Both the position numbers and the translations under genes were made by a program. The notes beneath the pieces were generated by a model that did not search any database, had not been told where the DNA came from, and saw nothing but the letters and a program-made list of their open reading frames with translations. 64,000 bases of DNA from Gammaproteobacteria bacterium Milos-ODIII6 (GTDB taxonomy: Bacteria > Pseudomonadota > Gammaproteobacteria > Chromatiales > Chromatiaceae), in assembly GCA_029228645.1 (NCBI GenBank), contig JAPTHR010000003.1, positions 186,001-250,000 on the forward strand, read 5' to 3'. This document shows positions 47,047-55,790 of the stretch, piece by piece (within the stretch, counting starts at the first letter, position 1; each line of letters opens with the position of its first letter).

Positions 47047-47367
47047 TTAGCTATCGGAACCACGGCCGGGGAGCGGGAAGGGCGTCACATTGCTCACGCC
47101 GCCGTCGAGGTCCAGGATCTTGTTCTGTCCCTGAGCCTCCACCTGGTCGATGCGTGTGACCGCGTGCATGGGCACCAGGATCTTCTCCACTCCCTTGAAC
47201 TCATCCTTGAGGCGCTCCTCCGAGGGGTCGATGACCACCGAGGTGTGCTGCTCGAACAGCAGCCCGCGGATTTCCACGAATCCGTAGATATCCGCCTGCT
47301 GGACCTGTTGCGCGTGTAGCTGGTAGAGCTTGCCGTTGTTATGGAAAAGGATGCGAAAGATCTGCAT
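47047..47367 (-). CDS. DUF1820-family protein
   Basis: A 106-residue protein starting MQIFRILFHNNGKLYQLHA. It matches DUF1820, a small family of gammaproteobacterial proteins without known function. GLLFEQHTSVVIDPSEERLK and KILVPMHAVTRID are core. The C-terminus is proline- and glycine-rich. It is coupled to the PDC-like gene downstream and is divergent from hisI. Confidence 0.8.
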   Translation of the reverse strand: MQIFRILFHNNGKLYQLHAQQVQQADIYGFVEIRGLLFEQHTSVVIDPSEERLKDEFKGVEKILVPMHAVTRIDQVEAQGQNKILDLDGGVSNVTPFPLPGRGSDS

Positions 47368-47510
47368 ATATCACCACCGACCGATAGACCGGCCTATTCT
47401 CCCTCGCTGTAGCGCCAGGCCGCAAGCCATTCCAATCCCGCCCGGCTGGTGCGGATGCGTCGAAAGTTTGCGCTAAGATGGACGGTAGCGGAGACCCAAG
47501 GGGGAAAGTG

Positions 47511-47945
47511 ATGGGGCTGTTCAAGGACCTCGAGTCCAGGCATGTGGGAGAGTCGGTATCCCTTGAGTCCGCGTTGCACGCGCTGCCGTGGAATGCGGAC
47601 GGTCTCCTTCCCGCGATTGCCCAGCAGTATGACACCGGTGAGGTGTTGATGTTGGCCTGGATGAACGAGACTGCCCTGCGCGAGACACTGGCGACCGGGC
47701 GGGTGTGCTACTGGTCCCGCTCCCGGCAGTCGCTGTGGCGCAAGGGCGAGTCTTCCGGCCAGGTGCAGATGCTGCGCGAGCTGCGCCTGGATTGCGATGG
47801 CGACACCATATTGTGCAAGGTCGATCAGACCGGTCCGGCCTGCCACACCGGTCGGCGCGACTGTTTCTACAATCGGGTCGAGGGTGACCGCCTGGTGGTG
47901 GACAAGGAACCCCTGATCAATCCGGAGGACCTGTATGGCGGGTGA
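47511..47945 (+). CDS. hisI: Phosphoribosyl-AMP cyclohydrolase
   Basis: A 144-residue single-domain HisI, the third-step enzyme of histidine synthesis, without the HisE domain fused in E. coli. Metal ligands are in LRLDCDGDTILCKVDQ and GPACHTGRRDCFYN. WMNETALRETLATGRVCYWS is typical. The ATG at 47511 follows GGGGAAAGTG. It overlaps gloB by 11 bases. Confidence 0.93.
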   Translation: MGLFKDLESRHVGESVSLESALHALPWNADGLLPAIAQQYDTGEVLMLAWMNETALRETLATGRVCYWSRSRQSLWRKGESSGQVQMLRELRLDCDGDTILCKVDQTGPACHTGRRDCFYNRVEGDRLVVDKEPLINPEDLYGG

Positions 47946-48723
47946 GCTGGCGATCGAGCCGATCAAGGCCTTCGATGACAACTATATCTGGCTGCTCACG
48001 CGCGAGGGGTGCAGGGATTGCGTGGTCGTGGACCCGGGCGACGATGATCCGGTGCGCGCGGTATTGCTCGAGCGGGGACTGCGGCTGAAGGCGATACTGA
48101 TCACCCACAAGCACGGCGACCACGTGGGAGGCGTTAAGGGCCTCAAGAAGGACTGGCCCAAGGCAATCGTGTACGGCCCCAAACACGAGCCGATCAAGTC
48201 TGTCGAACGCCCGCTGGTGTCCGGCGATATCGTCGAGCTGAAGAAACTCGATCTCAGTTTCGACGTCATCGACGTGCCGGGACATACCGAGGGGCATATT
48301 GCCTACTACATGCCCGGGGTCCTGTTTTGTGGCGACACCCTTTTTTCCTGCGGCTGCGGCCGGGTGTTCAGCGGGACCTTCGAACAGCTCAGCGACTCCC
48401 TGCTGTCGTTGGGAGAGCTGCCGGCAAATACCCAGGTTTACTGCGCGCACGAGTACACCCAGGACAATATCGGATTCGCCAAGTGGGTCGAGCCGGAAAA
48501 TCCCGATCTGCATGTGCGTGAGGAACGGGTGGTCGAGTTGCGCGCCGAGGGGCGGCCGAGCGTGCCGTCCTACCTGGGGGAGGAGTTGCTTACCAATCCG
48601 TTCATGCGCACCGATGAGCCGGCGGTGATCGCGGCTGCCGAGCGCTGGGCAGGGCATGAGCTCAACTCGTCGGCGGAGGTTTTCCGCGCACTCCGGACCT
48701 GGAAAGACCAGGAGTACGACTGA
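47935..48723 (+). CDS. gloB: Hydroxyacylglutathione hydrolase-like (glyoxalase II)
   Basis: A 262-residue metallo-beta-lactamase-fold hydrolase that cleaves S-lactoylglutathione. The metal motif is THKHGDHVGG. Further ligands lie in VPGHTEGHIAY, LFCGDTLFSCGCGR and YCAHEYTQDN. The tail FRALRTWKDQEYD is typical. The methionine at 47935 overlaps the 3' end of hisI. Confidence 0.9.
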   Translation: MAGELAIEPIKAFDDNYIWLLTREGCRDCVVVDPGDDDPVRAVLLERGLRLKAILITHKHGDHVGGVKGLKKDWPKAIVYGPKHEPIKSVERPLVSGDIVELKKLDLSFDVIDVPGHTEGHIAYYMPGVLFCGDTLFSCGCGRVFSGTFEQLSDSLLSLGELPANTQVYCAHEYTQDNIGFAKWVEPENPDLHVREERVVELRAEGRPSVPSYLGEELLTNPFMRTDEPAVIAAAERWAGHELNSSAEVFRALRTWKDQEYD

Positions 48724-48850
48724 TCGGCCAGACGCCGACCGGCAACGCCCGCACGGCAGGCGATGCCGGATTCCTCGCGGGCTTGGATCACGCCTGAAAC
48801 CCTGGGTGACTCATCAGTCAGGCTGTTTTCTGATCCAGGTGGCCTCGCTC

Positions 48851-49690
48851 TCAGGCCTCGCCGATCGCTCCCTTGTCCACCCCCTCGAAGGCCCACACCC
48901 GGAAGCTCTCCTCGGGTTGCTCGGCCTTGAGCGTATCGGCGATGTGCTGGGCGAGGTTTTCCACGGTCGATTCCGAATCGACCAGGTAACAACGGCCTGC
49001 TGGCAGTTGCAGCTGGAACTGTCCCTGCTCGGCTTCGTAGGCAAAGGTCATTTCCTTGGGGTTTGCCTCGACCAGGTCCTCGCGGGTGCCAATATAGATG
49101 TCGCGCCAGCGTGCGCACCAGTCGTTCTCGAGACCGGTATCGCGCTGGCCATTGCGTTCGATCAGCAGGCGTGAGCGGTGGCCATGGGCAATCCGCTGGC
49201 AGTTGCCGCAGTGCAGTTTCAATCCGTGGCTGTACTGGTAAAAAGCCCCGCCGATGGTTTCCGGAGCCAGCCGGATCGACAGCGTCTCGACGTTCGCCGG
49301 CATGATCGGGCGCAGCGCGGATTCGATGGCCTGCGCAAGGCTGTCAGGCGTGATCGACTCGGCCTCGATCAGGGTGACTGCATCCGGTGGTGAAATGTGA
49401 CGGATGATTTCGCCATCGCGCATGCCGAAGTCGATATGCAGCTGTCCGCCACGCGCCGTCTCGAGCAGTCCCGCATCGCGTGCCGGGACCAGCAGCTTGT
49501 GGTCGAAGCGCTCGTCGATGAGTCGTTTGACCGACTTCTTGACCTCGCCGAAATCGAGCACCATGCCCTGTTCGTCCAATCCACCACGCAGCACGATATC
49601 CACGATCCAGCTTTCGCCGAGCAGACCTCTCTCGCTGTCGAGGTAGGAACAGTCGATCACTGTGAGTCGGTTGACGAAAAGCTGTGCCAT
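48851..49690 (-). CDS. Two-domain 6-pyruvoyl-tetrahydropterin synthase-like protein
   Basis: A 279-residue protein with a tandem arrangement of two QueD/PTPS-type halves. The first half includes GMVLDFGEVKKSVKRLIDE and FDHKLL; the second includes HGLKLHCGNCQRIAHGHRS and ENDWCARWRDIYIG. It could act in queuosine or tetrahydropterin metabolism, but substrate is not evident. Long relative to the usual 120-150 residues. ATG at 49690 (MAQLFVNRLT). Confidence 0.75.
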   Translation of the reverse strand: MAQLFVNRLTVIDCSYLDSERGLLGESWIVDIVLRGGLDEQGMVLDFGEVKKSVKRLIDERFDHKLLVPARDAGLLETARGGQLHIDFGMRDGEIIRHISPPDAVTLIEAESITPDSLAQAIESALRPIMPANVETLSIRLAPETIGGAFYQYSHGLKLHCGNCQRIAHGHRSRLLIERNGQRDTGLENDWCARWRDIYIGTREDLVEANPKEMTFAYEAEQGQFQLQLPAGRCYLVDSESTVENLAQHIADTLKAEQPEESFRVWAFEGVDKGAIGEA

Positions 49691-50246
49691 GGCGCCATCG
49701 GGGGCGGGATGGAGCACCGGGTGCGCCGAAATAGGCGACCTAAGGCTCTGAAAAATAAAAGGTATGTGATTTGGGCGTTTGCGCATACCGTGGTAAATAT
49801 CGCCAGGCGTCTTGTCTCACACACCTGGCGAGGGCTCATTCTACCCCTAATTCTTTTTGCGTGGCCCGCAAACACCCCCGCGGTGCCGGGGATCGGATTG
49901 AGACCGGCCTGGCCCGAGCGGGGTGTGGCGACGCCGGCAGACGTTGTGGGTCGCACTCAGAATGGCCGGAGCGGGCGAAGCCTGCGTCCCCCAAGGGGGG
50001 CGGCACAGCTGGTTTCGGCCAGCCACCGCCTCGGGGTCGGGAGTTCAGCCGCTTTATTATTTGGAAGGCTGGGGGTAGTGACCCGCACAGCCTGTTCCGT
50101 GGTCGTCGCGAAAATTCAGGATCAGAACGTTCTTCTAAACTGGTGGGAAGAACTTCCGCTCTCATCCGGTCTAATGCTTTGAGCGGAGGTCGCGTGCGTC
50201 TCAGCGATCCCATTTTTCATTCAGGATATGAACAACCCCTGGGGGC
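49691..50246. other. Long intergenic region with one doubtful open frame
   Basis: This 556-base gap holds a forward frame at 49790-50182 (130 codons from GTG) that begins with a signal-peptide-like stretch (WRGLILPLILFAWPANTPAV). The rest has no family likeness and a composition like shifted GC-rich DNA. I do not call it as a gene. The promoter for the redoxin gene probably lies in the last 100 bases. Confidence 0.4.
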
Positions 50247-50750
50247 ATGATGCAGATATTCGGTAAGTTCACGGCAGCAGTTTTGGTGTGCATGCTTGGT
50301 GTGCTAACTGCTGCACAAGCGGAAAGCAGCGGAGTATTCCAAAGCTTCGACGGAAAGGCGGGCAGTGTTGAATCCTGGACTGGCAAGGGCAAGTGGCTGG
50401 TGGTGATGATATGGGCGCATGATTGTCCCATTTGCAACGTGGAGGTGGAGGGTTATGCCCAGTTCCACGAGGAGCACAAGGACAAGGATGCCTCCGTGCT
50501 GGGCATCAGCATCGACGGCTCGGCGAACAAGGCCGGGGCCGAGGAATTCATCCGGCGGCATGACGTGCCCTTTTCCAACCTGATCGGCGAGCCTCAGGCC
50601 GCCATGCGCTGGTACATGGCGCAGACCGGTCTCCGTTTCCATGGCACCCCCACCGTCATGATCTATGGACCCGACGGCAGGCTGAGGGCGGCCGAGGCCG
50701 GAGCGGTGCCGCTGGAAATCATTGAAAAGTACATCAACGACAACAGCTGA
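50247..50750 (+). CDS. Exported thioredoxin-like (redoxin) protein
   Basis: A 167-residue TlpA/ResA-like protein with a signal peptide (FTAAVLVCMLGVLTAAQA). The active site is WAHDCPICNVEV, a CxxC variant with Pro-Ile. FHGTPTVMIYGPDGR contains the conserved cis-proline. It is probably periplasmic. The MsrA gene downstream also has a signal peptide, so this protein may supply it with electrons. A second ATG at 50250 is an equally likely start. Confidence 0.85.
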   Translation: MMQIFGKFTAAVLVCMLGVLTAAQAESSGVFQSFDGKAGSVESWTGKGKWLVVMIWAHDCPICNVEVEGYAQFHEEHKDKDASVLGISIDGSANKAGAEEFIRRHDVPFSNLIGEPQAAMRWYMAQTGLRFHGTPTVMIYGPDGRLRAAEAGAVPLEIIEKYINDNS

Positions 50751-50841
50751 TCGGCCATCGGGCGCTCTGCTGTGGACTGTTCGGTGAGTCGCGTCGGCTA
50801 CCGGATGTCGTTCGGGTAAATCTGCAACAGGAACCAGGAAT

Positions 50842-51444
50842 ATGATCCGTGAATATGCCAATTCTGCCTTTCTGACCGCTGTCCTCTTTCTGGCTTGTGC
50901 AAACGGGGCGGCCGCCGCGCAGGCCAAAGCCATCTTCGCTGGCGGCTGTTTCTGGTGCATGGAAGCCGACTTCGAAAAGCTGCCTGGTGTGGTGGACGTG
51001 ATCTCGGGCTTTACCGGCGGGACTGTTGTAAACCCAACTTACAACGGCAACCATGACGGGCACTATGAGGCTATCGAGGTCACCTACGATTCGACCGAGA
51101 CGAGCTATCCGGAACTGCTCGAGCACTACTGGGTAAACGTCGATCCCTTCGACGATGGGGGGCAGTTCTGCGATCGCGGGCCAAGTTATCTCAGCGCGAT
51201 CTTCGTGCTGAACGAGGAGCAGCGGGAACAGGCAGAGGCCTCCCGTCGCGCGGTCATCGAGCGTTTCCCCGACATGAAGATCGTCACGCCGATCCTGGGC
51301 GCGACCGTTTTCTACCCGATCAAGGGCGCCGAAAGCTATCACCAGGACTATTACAAGAAGAGTCCCTTGCGTTACCAGTTCTACCGATGGAACTGCGGCA
51401 GGGATCAACGTCTCGCAGAAGTCTGGGGGTCGAGGGGGAAATGA
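50842..51444 (+). CDS. msrA: Peptide methionine sulfoxide reductase MsrA, exported form
   Basis: A 200-residue MsrA that repairs oxidised methionine. A signal peptide (FLTAVLFLACANGAAAAQA) precedes the catalytic motif GGCFWCMEADF. YEAIEVTYDS, YWVNVDPFDDGGQFCDRG and SYHQDYYKKSPLRYQFYR are conserved. The gene is shortly downstream of a redoxin that is likely also exported, suggesting a periplasmic repair pair. Confidence 0.93.
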   Translation: MIREYANSAFLTAVLFLACANGAAAAQAKAIFAGGCFWCMEADFEKLPGVVDVISGFTGGTVVNPTYNGNHDGHYEAIEVTYDSTETSYPELLEHYWVNVDPFDDGGQFCDRGPSYLSAIFVLNEEQREQAEASRRAVIERFPDMKIVTPILGATVFYPIKGAESYHQDYYKKSPLRYQFYRWNCGRDQRLAEVWGSRGK

Positions 51445-51558
51445 ATACCGAGGCGATTCGGCTTGTCGAAGGAATATCTGTCGACGCAGCCAGAAGCTTA
51501 CGTGCCGTCGCGTTGGCAAGAGACGACGAGGATTCAGCAGGACCTGCGGGAGGGGAGA

Positions 51559-51634
<76 letters not shown>

Positions 51635-51691
51635 CAAGGGGACGAGGGATTATAGGGAACATGGCTTTGGAATGCATCCCCGTGACCGGCG

Positions 51692-52783
51692 CTACCCCCG
51701 GGCCGAGGTCCAGCCGTAGGGGGTGGGGTCGACGATAGGCTCGCGCCCCAGCACCAGGTCGGCCGCGAGTCGGCCGGAGGCCGGTCCCAGCACCACGCCG
51801 TTGCGGTATTGCCCGGCATTCACGAACAGGTTCTCCAGCTCAGGGTGGCGTGCGATATACGGTACTCCGGCGGGCGAGCCCGGACGCAGCCCGGCCCAGT
51901 GCCTGACCGGCGAGAACTCGCACATCACCGGGAAACGCTCGCACACCAGGGCATGCAGCTCCGCGCGCATTGCGGCCGTGGTGCGCTTATCGAACCCGAC
52001 CTCCTCCATGCTGCTGCCGAACAGTACGTGTCCATCGCGGCGCGGAATGATGTAGCGTTGGTCCTCGAGGGTGATGCGCTGGATCGTGCCCGGTTGGGTG
52101 CGGTACAGCAGCATCTGGCCGCGCACCGGACGGATGTCCGGCGGTGTCGGGAGCTCTCCCAGGAGTTCACCAGTCCAGGAGCCGGCGCAGATGACATAGT
52201 CGTTGGCCGACTGAATCCCCTGCGCAGTCTGCACGCCAGTGCAACCGTGATTGTCGCAACGCAGCCCGGTGATCGGCGTGTCGTCGAGGATCTCGACACC
52301 GCGTCGAATCAGATCGGCCAGCAGTGCCTTGCCGAGACGCGGGTTGCGTACCTGGCCGACCTCCGGCATCCATAGCCCGCGCTCCGGCGGATGGGCGGCT
52401 TGCGGTTCCAGTTCGTGGAAGGTCTGGCGATCAATCGTCTCGAGATGACGGGCATGGCGCGCGGCCCAGTCGCTGGCCCCGGCGATCTCTTCAGAGGCGA
52501 CCATCAGCATGCCATTGCGGGTGAACTCGGGATCGATACCGGTATCACGGAGGAGCGCCTGGCACAGGTCCGGGTAGACTGCCTGGCTCCAGCTGGCAAG
52601 ACGGGTGATGCTGTCGAGGTAACGCCAGGGAAACAGTGGCGAGACGATGCCCCCGCCGGCCCAGCTGGATTCTCGTGCCGGCTGCTGGCGCTCGATCAGG
52701 GTCACCCGGCAGCCAGCGGCATGCAGCTCCCGAGCGGTGAGCATGCCCATGATGCCCCCGCCGATCACCAGAATCCGTCGCAT
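51692..52783 (-). CDS. thiO: Glycine oxidase ThiO-type FAD enzyme
   Basis: A 363-residue FAD-dependent oxidoreductase of the D-amino-acid oxidase family; ThiO makes iminoglycine for the thiazole part of thiamine. The FAD motif RRILVIGGGIMGMLTARELH starts the protein. ESSWAGGGIVSPLFPWRY and HWAGLRPGSPAGVPYI are characteristic. No other thi gene lies in the window. ATG at 52783 was chosen; the longer upstream frame lacks support. Confidence 0.85.
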   Translation of the reverse strand: MRRILVIGGGIMGMLTARELHAAGCRVTLIERQQPARESSWAGGGIVSPLFPWRYLDSITRLASWSQAVYPDLCQALLRDTGIDPEFTRNGMLMVASEEIAGASDWAARHARHLETIDRQTFHELEPQAAHPPERGLWMPEVGQVRNPRLGKALLADLIRRGVEILDDTPITGLRCDNHGCTGVQTAQGIQSANDYVICAGSWTGELLGELPTPPDIRPVRGQMLLYRTQPGTIQRITLEDQRYIIPRRDGHVLFGSSMEEVGFDKRTTAAMRAELHALVCERFPVMCEFSPVRHWAGLRPGSPAGVPYIARHPELENLFVNAGQYRNGVVLGPASGRLAADLVLGREPIVDPTPYGWTSARG

Positions 52784-52885
52784 CTTGAAGGTACTGCCAG
52801 AAGAATCGAGCCGCGATTTTAACACCGCCGCTCGTGAGCATTCACGCCTAGGAGCCTGTCGGATTTAGCACTGTTTGGCTGCAAA

Positions 52886-52923
52886 GCGACCCCTCTCTAC
52901 CGGTGCGACCCCTCTCTACCGGT
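52886..52923. repeat. Exact 19-bp tandem duplication
   Basis: GCGACCCCTCTCTACCGGT occurs twice in direct succession at 52886-52904 and 52905-52923, just after the ispH stop codon. It looks like a recent replication-slippage duplication. No function is evident. Confidence 0.9.
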
Positions 52924-52926
52924 GGG

Positions 52927-53877
52927 TCAGGCGTTGCCGGCCTTGAGTTCCTTCGGCAGGGCGAACACCACGGTCTCTGGCTTGCCGTCGTCCTCCTCGA
53001 CGCTGTCCGCGCCCCAGCTGCGCAGTTGCCCGATCACGCTGTCCACCAGCGCCTCGGGTGCAGAGGCGCCAGCGGTCACGCCGATGATTTCGACATCCGT
53101 GAGCCAATCCCGTTGGATATCTTCGGGGCGATCGATCAGCCATGCGGGTTTGCCCAGTTTCTCCGCAATCTCGCGCAGGCGGTTGGAGTTGGAGCTGTTG
53201 GGGGACCCGACCACCAGCACCAGGTCGCAGTGTCCGGCGAGGCGCTTGACTGCATCCTGCCGGTTCTGGGTTGCGTAACAGATGTCGTCTTTCCTGGGGC
53301 CCTGGATATTGGGGAAGCGTTCGCGCAGCGCCTCGATCACGCGCGCGGTATCGTCCATCGACAGGGTGGTCTGGGTAACAAAGGACAGCTCGTCCGGGTT
53401 TTCGATCTCGAGGTGGGCGACATCCTCGGGTGTCTCCACCAGGTGGATCCCGCCTTCGGCGCCTGCGCGGCAGCGGTACTGGCCCATGGTGCCCTCCACC
53501 TCCGGGTGGCCGCGATGCCCGATCAGGATGACCCCGTGCCCGGCGCGGCAGTGGCGGGCCACCTCCAGGTGAACCTTGGTGACCAGTGGGCAGGTCGCAT
53601 CGAATACGCTCAGGTCGCGCGCGGCCGCCTCTTCGCGGACGGCCTGCGACACCCCGTGGGCGCTGAAAATCACGGTGCTGTTGTCCGGCACCTCGCTGAG
53701 TTCGTCCACGAAAACCGCGCCACGCTCGCGCAGGCCATCCACCACGAAGCGGTTGTGCACCACCTCGTGGCGCACGTAGATCGGGGCGCCGAAGTTTTCC
53801 AGAGCGCGTTCGACGATCTCGATAGCGCGGTCGACACCGGCGCAGAAGCCGCGGGGATTGGCGAGCAGTATCTTCAT
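52927..53877 (-). CDS. ispH: 4-Hydroxy-3-methylbut-2-enyl diphosphate reductase
   Basis: IspH (316 residues) is the last enzyme of the MEP isoprenoid pathway and contains a [4Fe-4S] cluster. The three cluster cysteines are in [30 protein letters not shown] and [12 protein letters not shown]. The catalytic TQTTLSMDD region and [10 protein letters not shown] are present. ATG 53877 was selected over longer in-frame starts. The fkpB-ispH order is common in gammaproteobacteria. Confidence 0.95.
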   Translation of the reverse strand: MKILLANPRGFCAGVDRAIEIVERALENFGAPIYVRHEVVHNRFVVDGLRERGAVFVDELSEVPDNSTVIFSAHGVSQAVREEAAARDLSVFDATCPLVTKVHLEVARHCRAGHGVILIGHRGHPEVEGTMGQYRCRAGAEGGIHLVETPEDVAHLEIENPDELSFVTQTTLSMDDTARVIEALRERFPNIQGPRKDDICYATQNRQDAVKRLAGHCDLVLVVGSPNSSNSNRLREIAEKLGKPAWLIDRPEDIQRDWLTDVEIIGVTAGASAPEALVDSVIGQLRSWGADSVEEDDGKPETVVFALPKELKAGNA

Positions 53878-53916
53878 CGGTCTGGGTTCGCTTGCAGGAA
53901 TTGGAAGGTAAATATG

Positions 53917-53957
53917 CCCGCTTGCTGTCCGGCTCACAAGCGAGCCGGACAAGCGGG
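53917..53957 (-). other. Strong hairpin between fkpB and ispH
   Basis: CCCGCTT with GTCCGGCTC on one side pairs with GAGCCGGAC and AAGCGGG on the other around a 6-base loop, with a 3-base bulge. There is no T run after it on the minus strand, so it is more likely an RNA-stability or attenuating structure than a full terminator. Confidence 0.65.
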
Positions 53958-53967
53958 GAGGAGCGTT

Positions 53968-54432
53968 TCAGGGCGTGGATGCCGGCATCGGTCCGGGTGC
54001 GCCAACCTGCAGGATCTTCACCCGGAAGATCACCTCATGGCCGGCCAGGGGGTGATTGAAGTCGACCGTCGCCTCGTCGCCGTCGATCTCCCGGATGACG
54101 CCCATGGTCTCTCCGGCGGTGCCCATGGTGAAACTCATGATCTGGCCCACCTCGGGCGGCAGATCGCCGAAGTCGCTCAGCGGCAGCTGCTGGACCAGCC
54201 CGGGCTCGGGATCGCCGTAGGCCTGGTGCGCGCTGAGGGTGAGCGTCTGCTCGTCGCCGGCCTTGAGGCCATAGAGCGCGAGCTCCATGCCCGGCTGGAA
54301 GGTCTTGTCGCCAATCTGGAAGGTCAGCGGCTCCTCTTCGAAGGTCGAGATCGCTTCGGTGCCGTCCGGGAGGGTGAGTGAAAAGTGCAGGGTGACCTTG
54401 GAGCCCGGCAGGATTTCGGGCAAGGCACTCAT
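53968..54432 (-). CDS. fkpB: FKBP-type peptidyl-prolyl isomerase (SlpA/FkpB)
   Basis: A 154-residue SlyD-like FKBP. VTLHFSLTLPDGTEAISTFE and LTFQIGDKTFQPGMELALYG form the isomerase domain. The inserted flap region follows with LSAHQAYGDPEPGLVQQL, then VDFNHPLAGHEVIFRVKI. ATG at 54432 overlaps the stop of the preceding gene (ATGA), showing translational coupling. Confidence 0.9.
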   Translation of the reverse strand: MSALPEILPGSKVTLHFSLTLPDGTEAISTFEEEPLTFQIGDKTFQPGMELALYGLKAGDEQTLTLSAHQAYGDPEPGLVQQLPLSDFGDLPPEVGQIMSFTMGTAGETMGVIREIDGDEATVDFNHPLAGHEVIFRVKILQVGAPGPMPASTP

Positions 54433-55199
54433 GTCGCCGCCTGCCCGGAAGCGATTTCCTGCAGGGTGGGGACCTCGAGTCCAAGGCGGTCCGCGTGTTG
54501 CAGGGCGCGCTGCAGGCGCGCCGGCGCGCTCCTGCCCATGCATTTGTGCTCCGGGTCGCCGTCGAACGCCTGCAGCATGCCGGCGATCAAGGCCTCGCGG
54601 TCGAAAGATTCGCCGGTCATGGCCTCCTGGATATCGATCACGTCGTTCGCCACGGCGCGCGCCAGCTGCTCATGCTGCGACCACAGCTCGCCGACCGTGC
54701 CGCCAACCTTCAGTCCGGCAATGTTGGTGGTCAGTATGTAGACGTTCTTGAGCACCAGCTCGAACAGCATGGCCTGTTCGCTATCGACTGCCCGTGCGGG
54801 CAGGTCGAGCGATGCCAGCGCATCGATCAGCAGGCCTGCATGCGGCCCATAGGCGGGCGAGGGAATCAGTGGCTTGGAGTCCTGGCCTTTTTTCTTTTCG
54901 AACCAGACCGAGATCACGGTCGGATCGGGGGGGTCCGCGTAATCCGCCGGCAGGAGCTCGTTCTGCAGCAGGGCGAGCCGGTCGCGCCACACCGCCGGGA
55001 TTTCGACCAGCGTGGGCTGCAGGGCGGTCTCACCCACGGCCACCAGGACCAGCTCCGGGGCCGGCAACTGGGCGGCCAGGTCGTGCATGTCGCTATCCCG
55101 GGTGACGGGATAAACCGGGTGGCCGCGGCGCAGCAGGCCGCGTGCGAACACGCTTCCCATCTCGCCGATGCCGATCACCACCACAGCTTGCTTGCTCAT
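54429..55199 (-). CDS. NAD(P)-binding Rossmann protein, ketopantoate-reductase-like
   Basis: A 256-residue protein with an N-terminal Rossmann motif VVVIGIGEMGSVFARGLLRR and a helical C-terminal half, the layout of the PanE/6-phosphogluconate dehydrogenase type. Specific PanE residues are not obvious, so the substrate is unknown. Its start overlaps the pduO stop (ATGA) and its stop overlaps the fkpB start. It is therefore part of a tightly coupled chain. Confidence 0.72.
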   Translation of the reverse strand: MSKQAVVVIGIGEMGSVFARGLLRRGHPVYPVTRDSDMHDLAAQLPAPELVLVAVGETALQPTLVEIPAVWRDRLALLQNELLPADYADPPDPTVISVWFEKKKGQDSKPLIPSPAYGPHAGLLIDALASLDLPARAVDSEQAMLFELVLKNVYILTTNIAGLKVGGTVGELWSQHEQLARAVANDVIDIQEAMTGESFDREALIAGMLQAFDGDPEHKCMGRSAPARLQRALQHADRLGLEVPTLQEIASGQAAT

Positions 55200-55789
55200 G
55201 TCTCGATACCCTTCTGCCATGTGATCTCCTTGCCGCCGTCCATACGCGCCAGGGTGCGCGCGATCACGAACAGCAGGTCGGAGAGTCGGTTGAGATATTT
55301 CAGGCTCGCAGAGTTTACCGCTTCGCTGCGCGAAAGTCGTAGCAGGCCGCGCTCGGCGCGGCGGCATACCGTTCGCGCCTGGTGACAGTGCGCCGCCGCG
55401 AGATTGCCGCCCGGCAGGACGAATTCCTGAAGTGGCGGCAGGTGGGCATTGAGGCCGTCGAGGTGGTCCTCGAGGCGCTTTACCCAGTCGTCCTTGGCGA
55501 TGTCGTGTCCGGGCAGGGCCAGCTCGCCACCGATGTCGAACAGGTGGTGCTGGATCACCAGCAACAGTCGGTCGATATCGGGGAGGCGTTGCGCCAGGGT
55601 CGATGTTTCGGAGGCATCCCGAGGATGCATCGCCATGCTGGACCGCAACACACCGAGCAGGCTGTTGAGCTCGTCGATGTCACCCATCGCATCGATACGT
55701 TCACTGTCCTTGGCAACACGATCGCCATCGGCGAGGCCGGTGGTGCCGTCGTCACCGGTGCGGGTGTAGATGCGGGTCAGGCGGGCCAT
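55196..55789 (-). CDS. pduO: PduO-type cob(I)alamin adenosyltransferase
   Basis: A 197-residue adenosyltransferase making adenosylcobalamin from cob(I)alamin and ATP. The N-terminal ATP motif RIYTRTGDDGTTGLADGDRV is followed by DELNSLLGVLRS, and the C-terminal RAERGLLRLS and LKYLNRLSDLLFVIAR are conserved. It starts 1 base after the btuB stop. Being downstream of a cobalamin riboswitch and btuB, it adenosylates imported corrinoid. Confidence 0.93.
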   Translation of the reverse strand: MARLTRIYTRTGDDGTTGLADGDRVAKDSERIDAMGDIDELNSLLGVLRSSMAMHPRDASETSTLAQRLPDIDRLLLVIQHHLFDIGGELALPGHDIAKDDWVKRLEDHLDGLNAHLPPLQEFVLPGGNLAAAHCHQARTVCRRAERGLLRLSRSEAVNSASLKYLNRLSDLLFVIARTLARMDGGKEITWQKGIET

Positions 55790-55790
55790 A

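Noticed and set aside
52845-52885. Insertion-sequence end near ispH
   Set aside because: GAGCCTGTCGGATTTA resembles ends seen in some insertion sequences, but there is no partner inverted repeat or transposase.
52903-54381. 492-codon forward frame over ispH and fkpB
   Set aside because: Both reverse-strand genes are intact and well supported, so this is a shadow.
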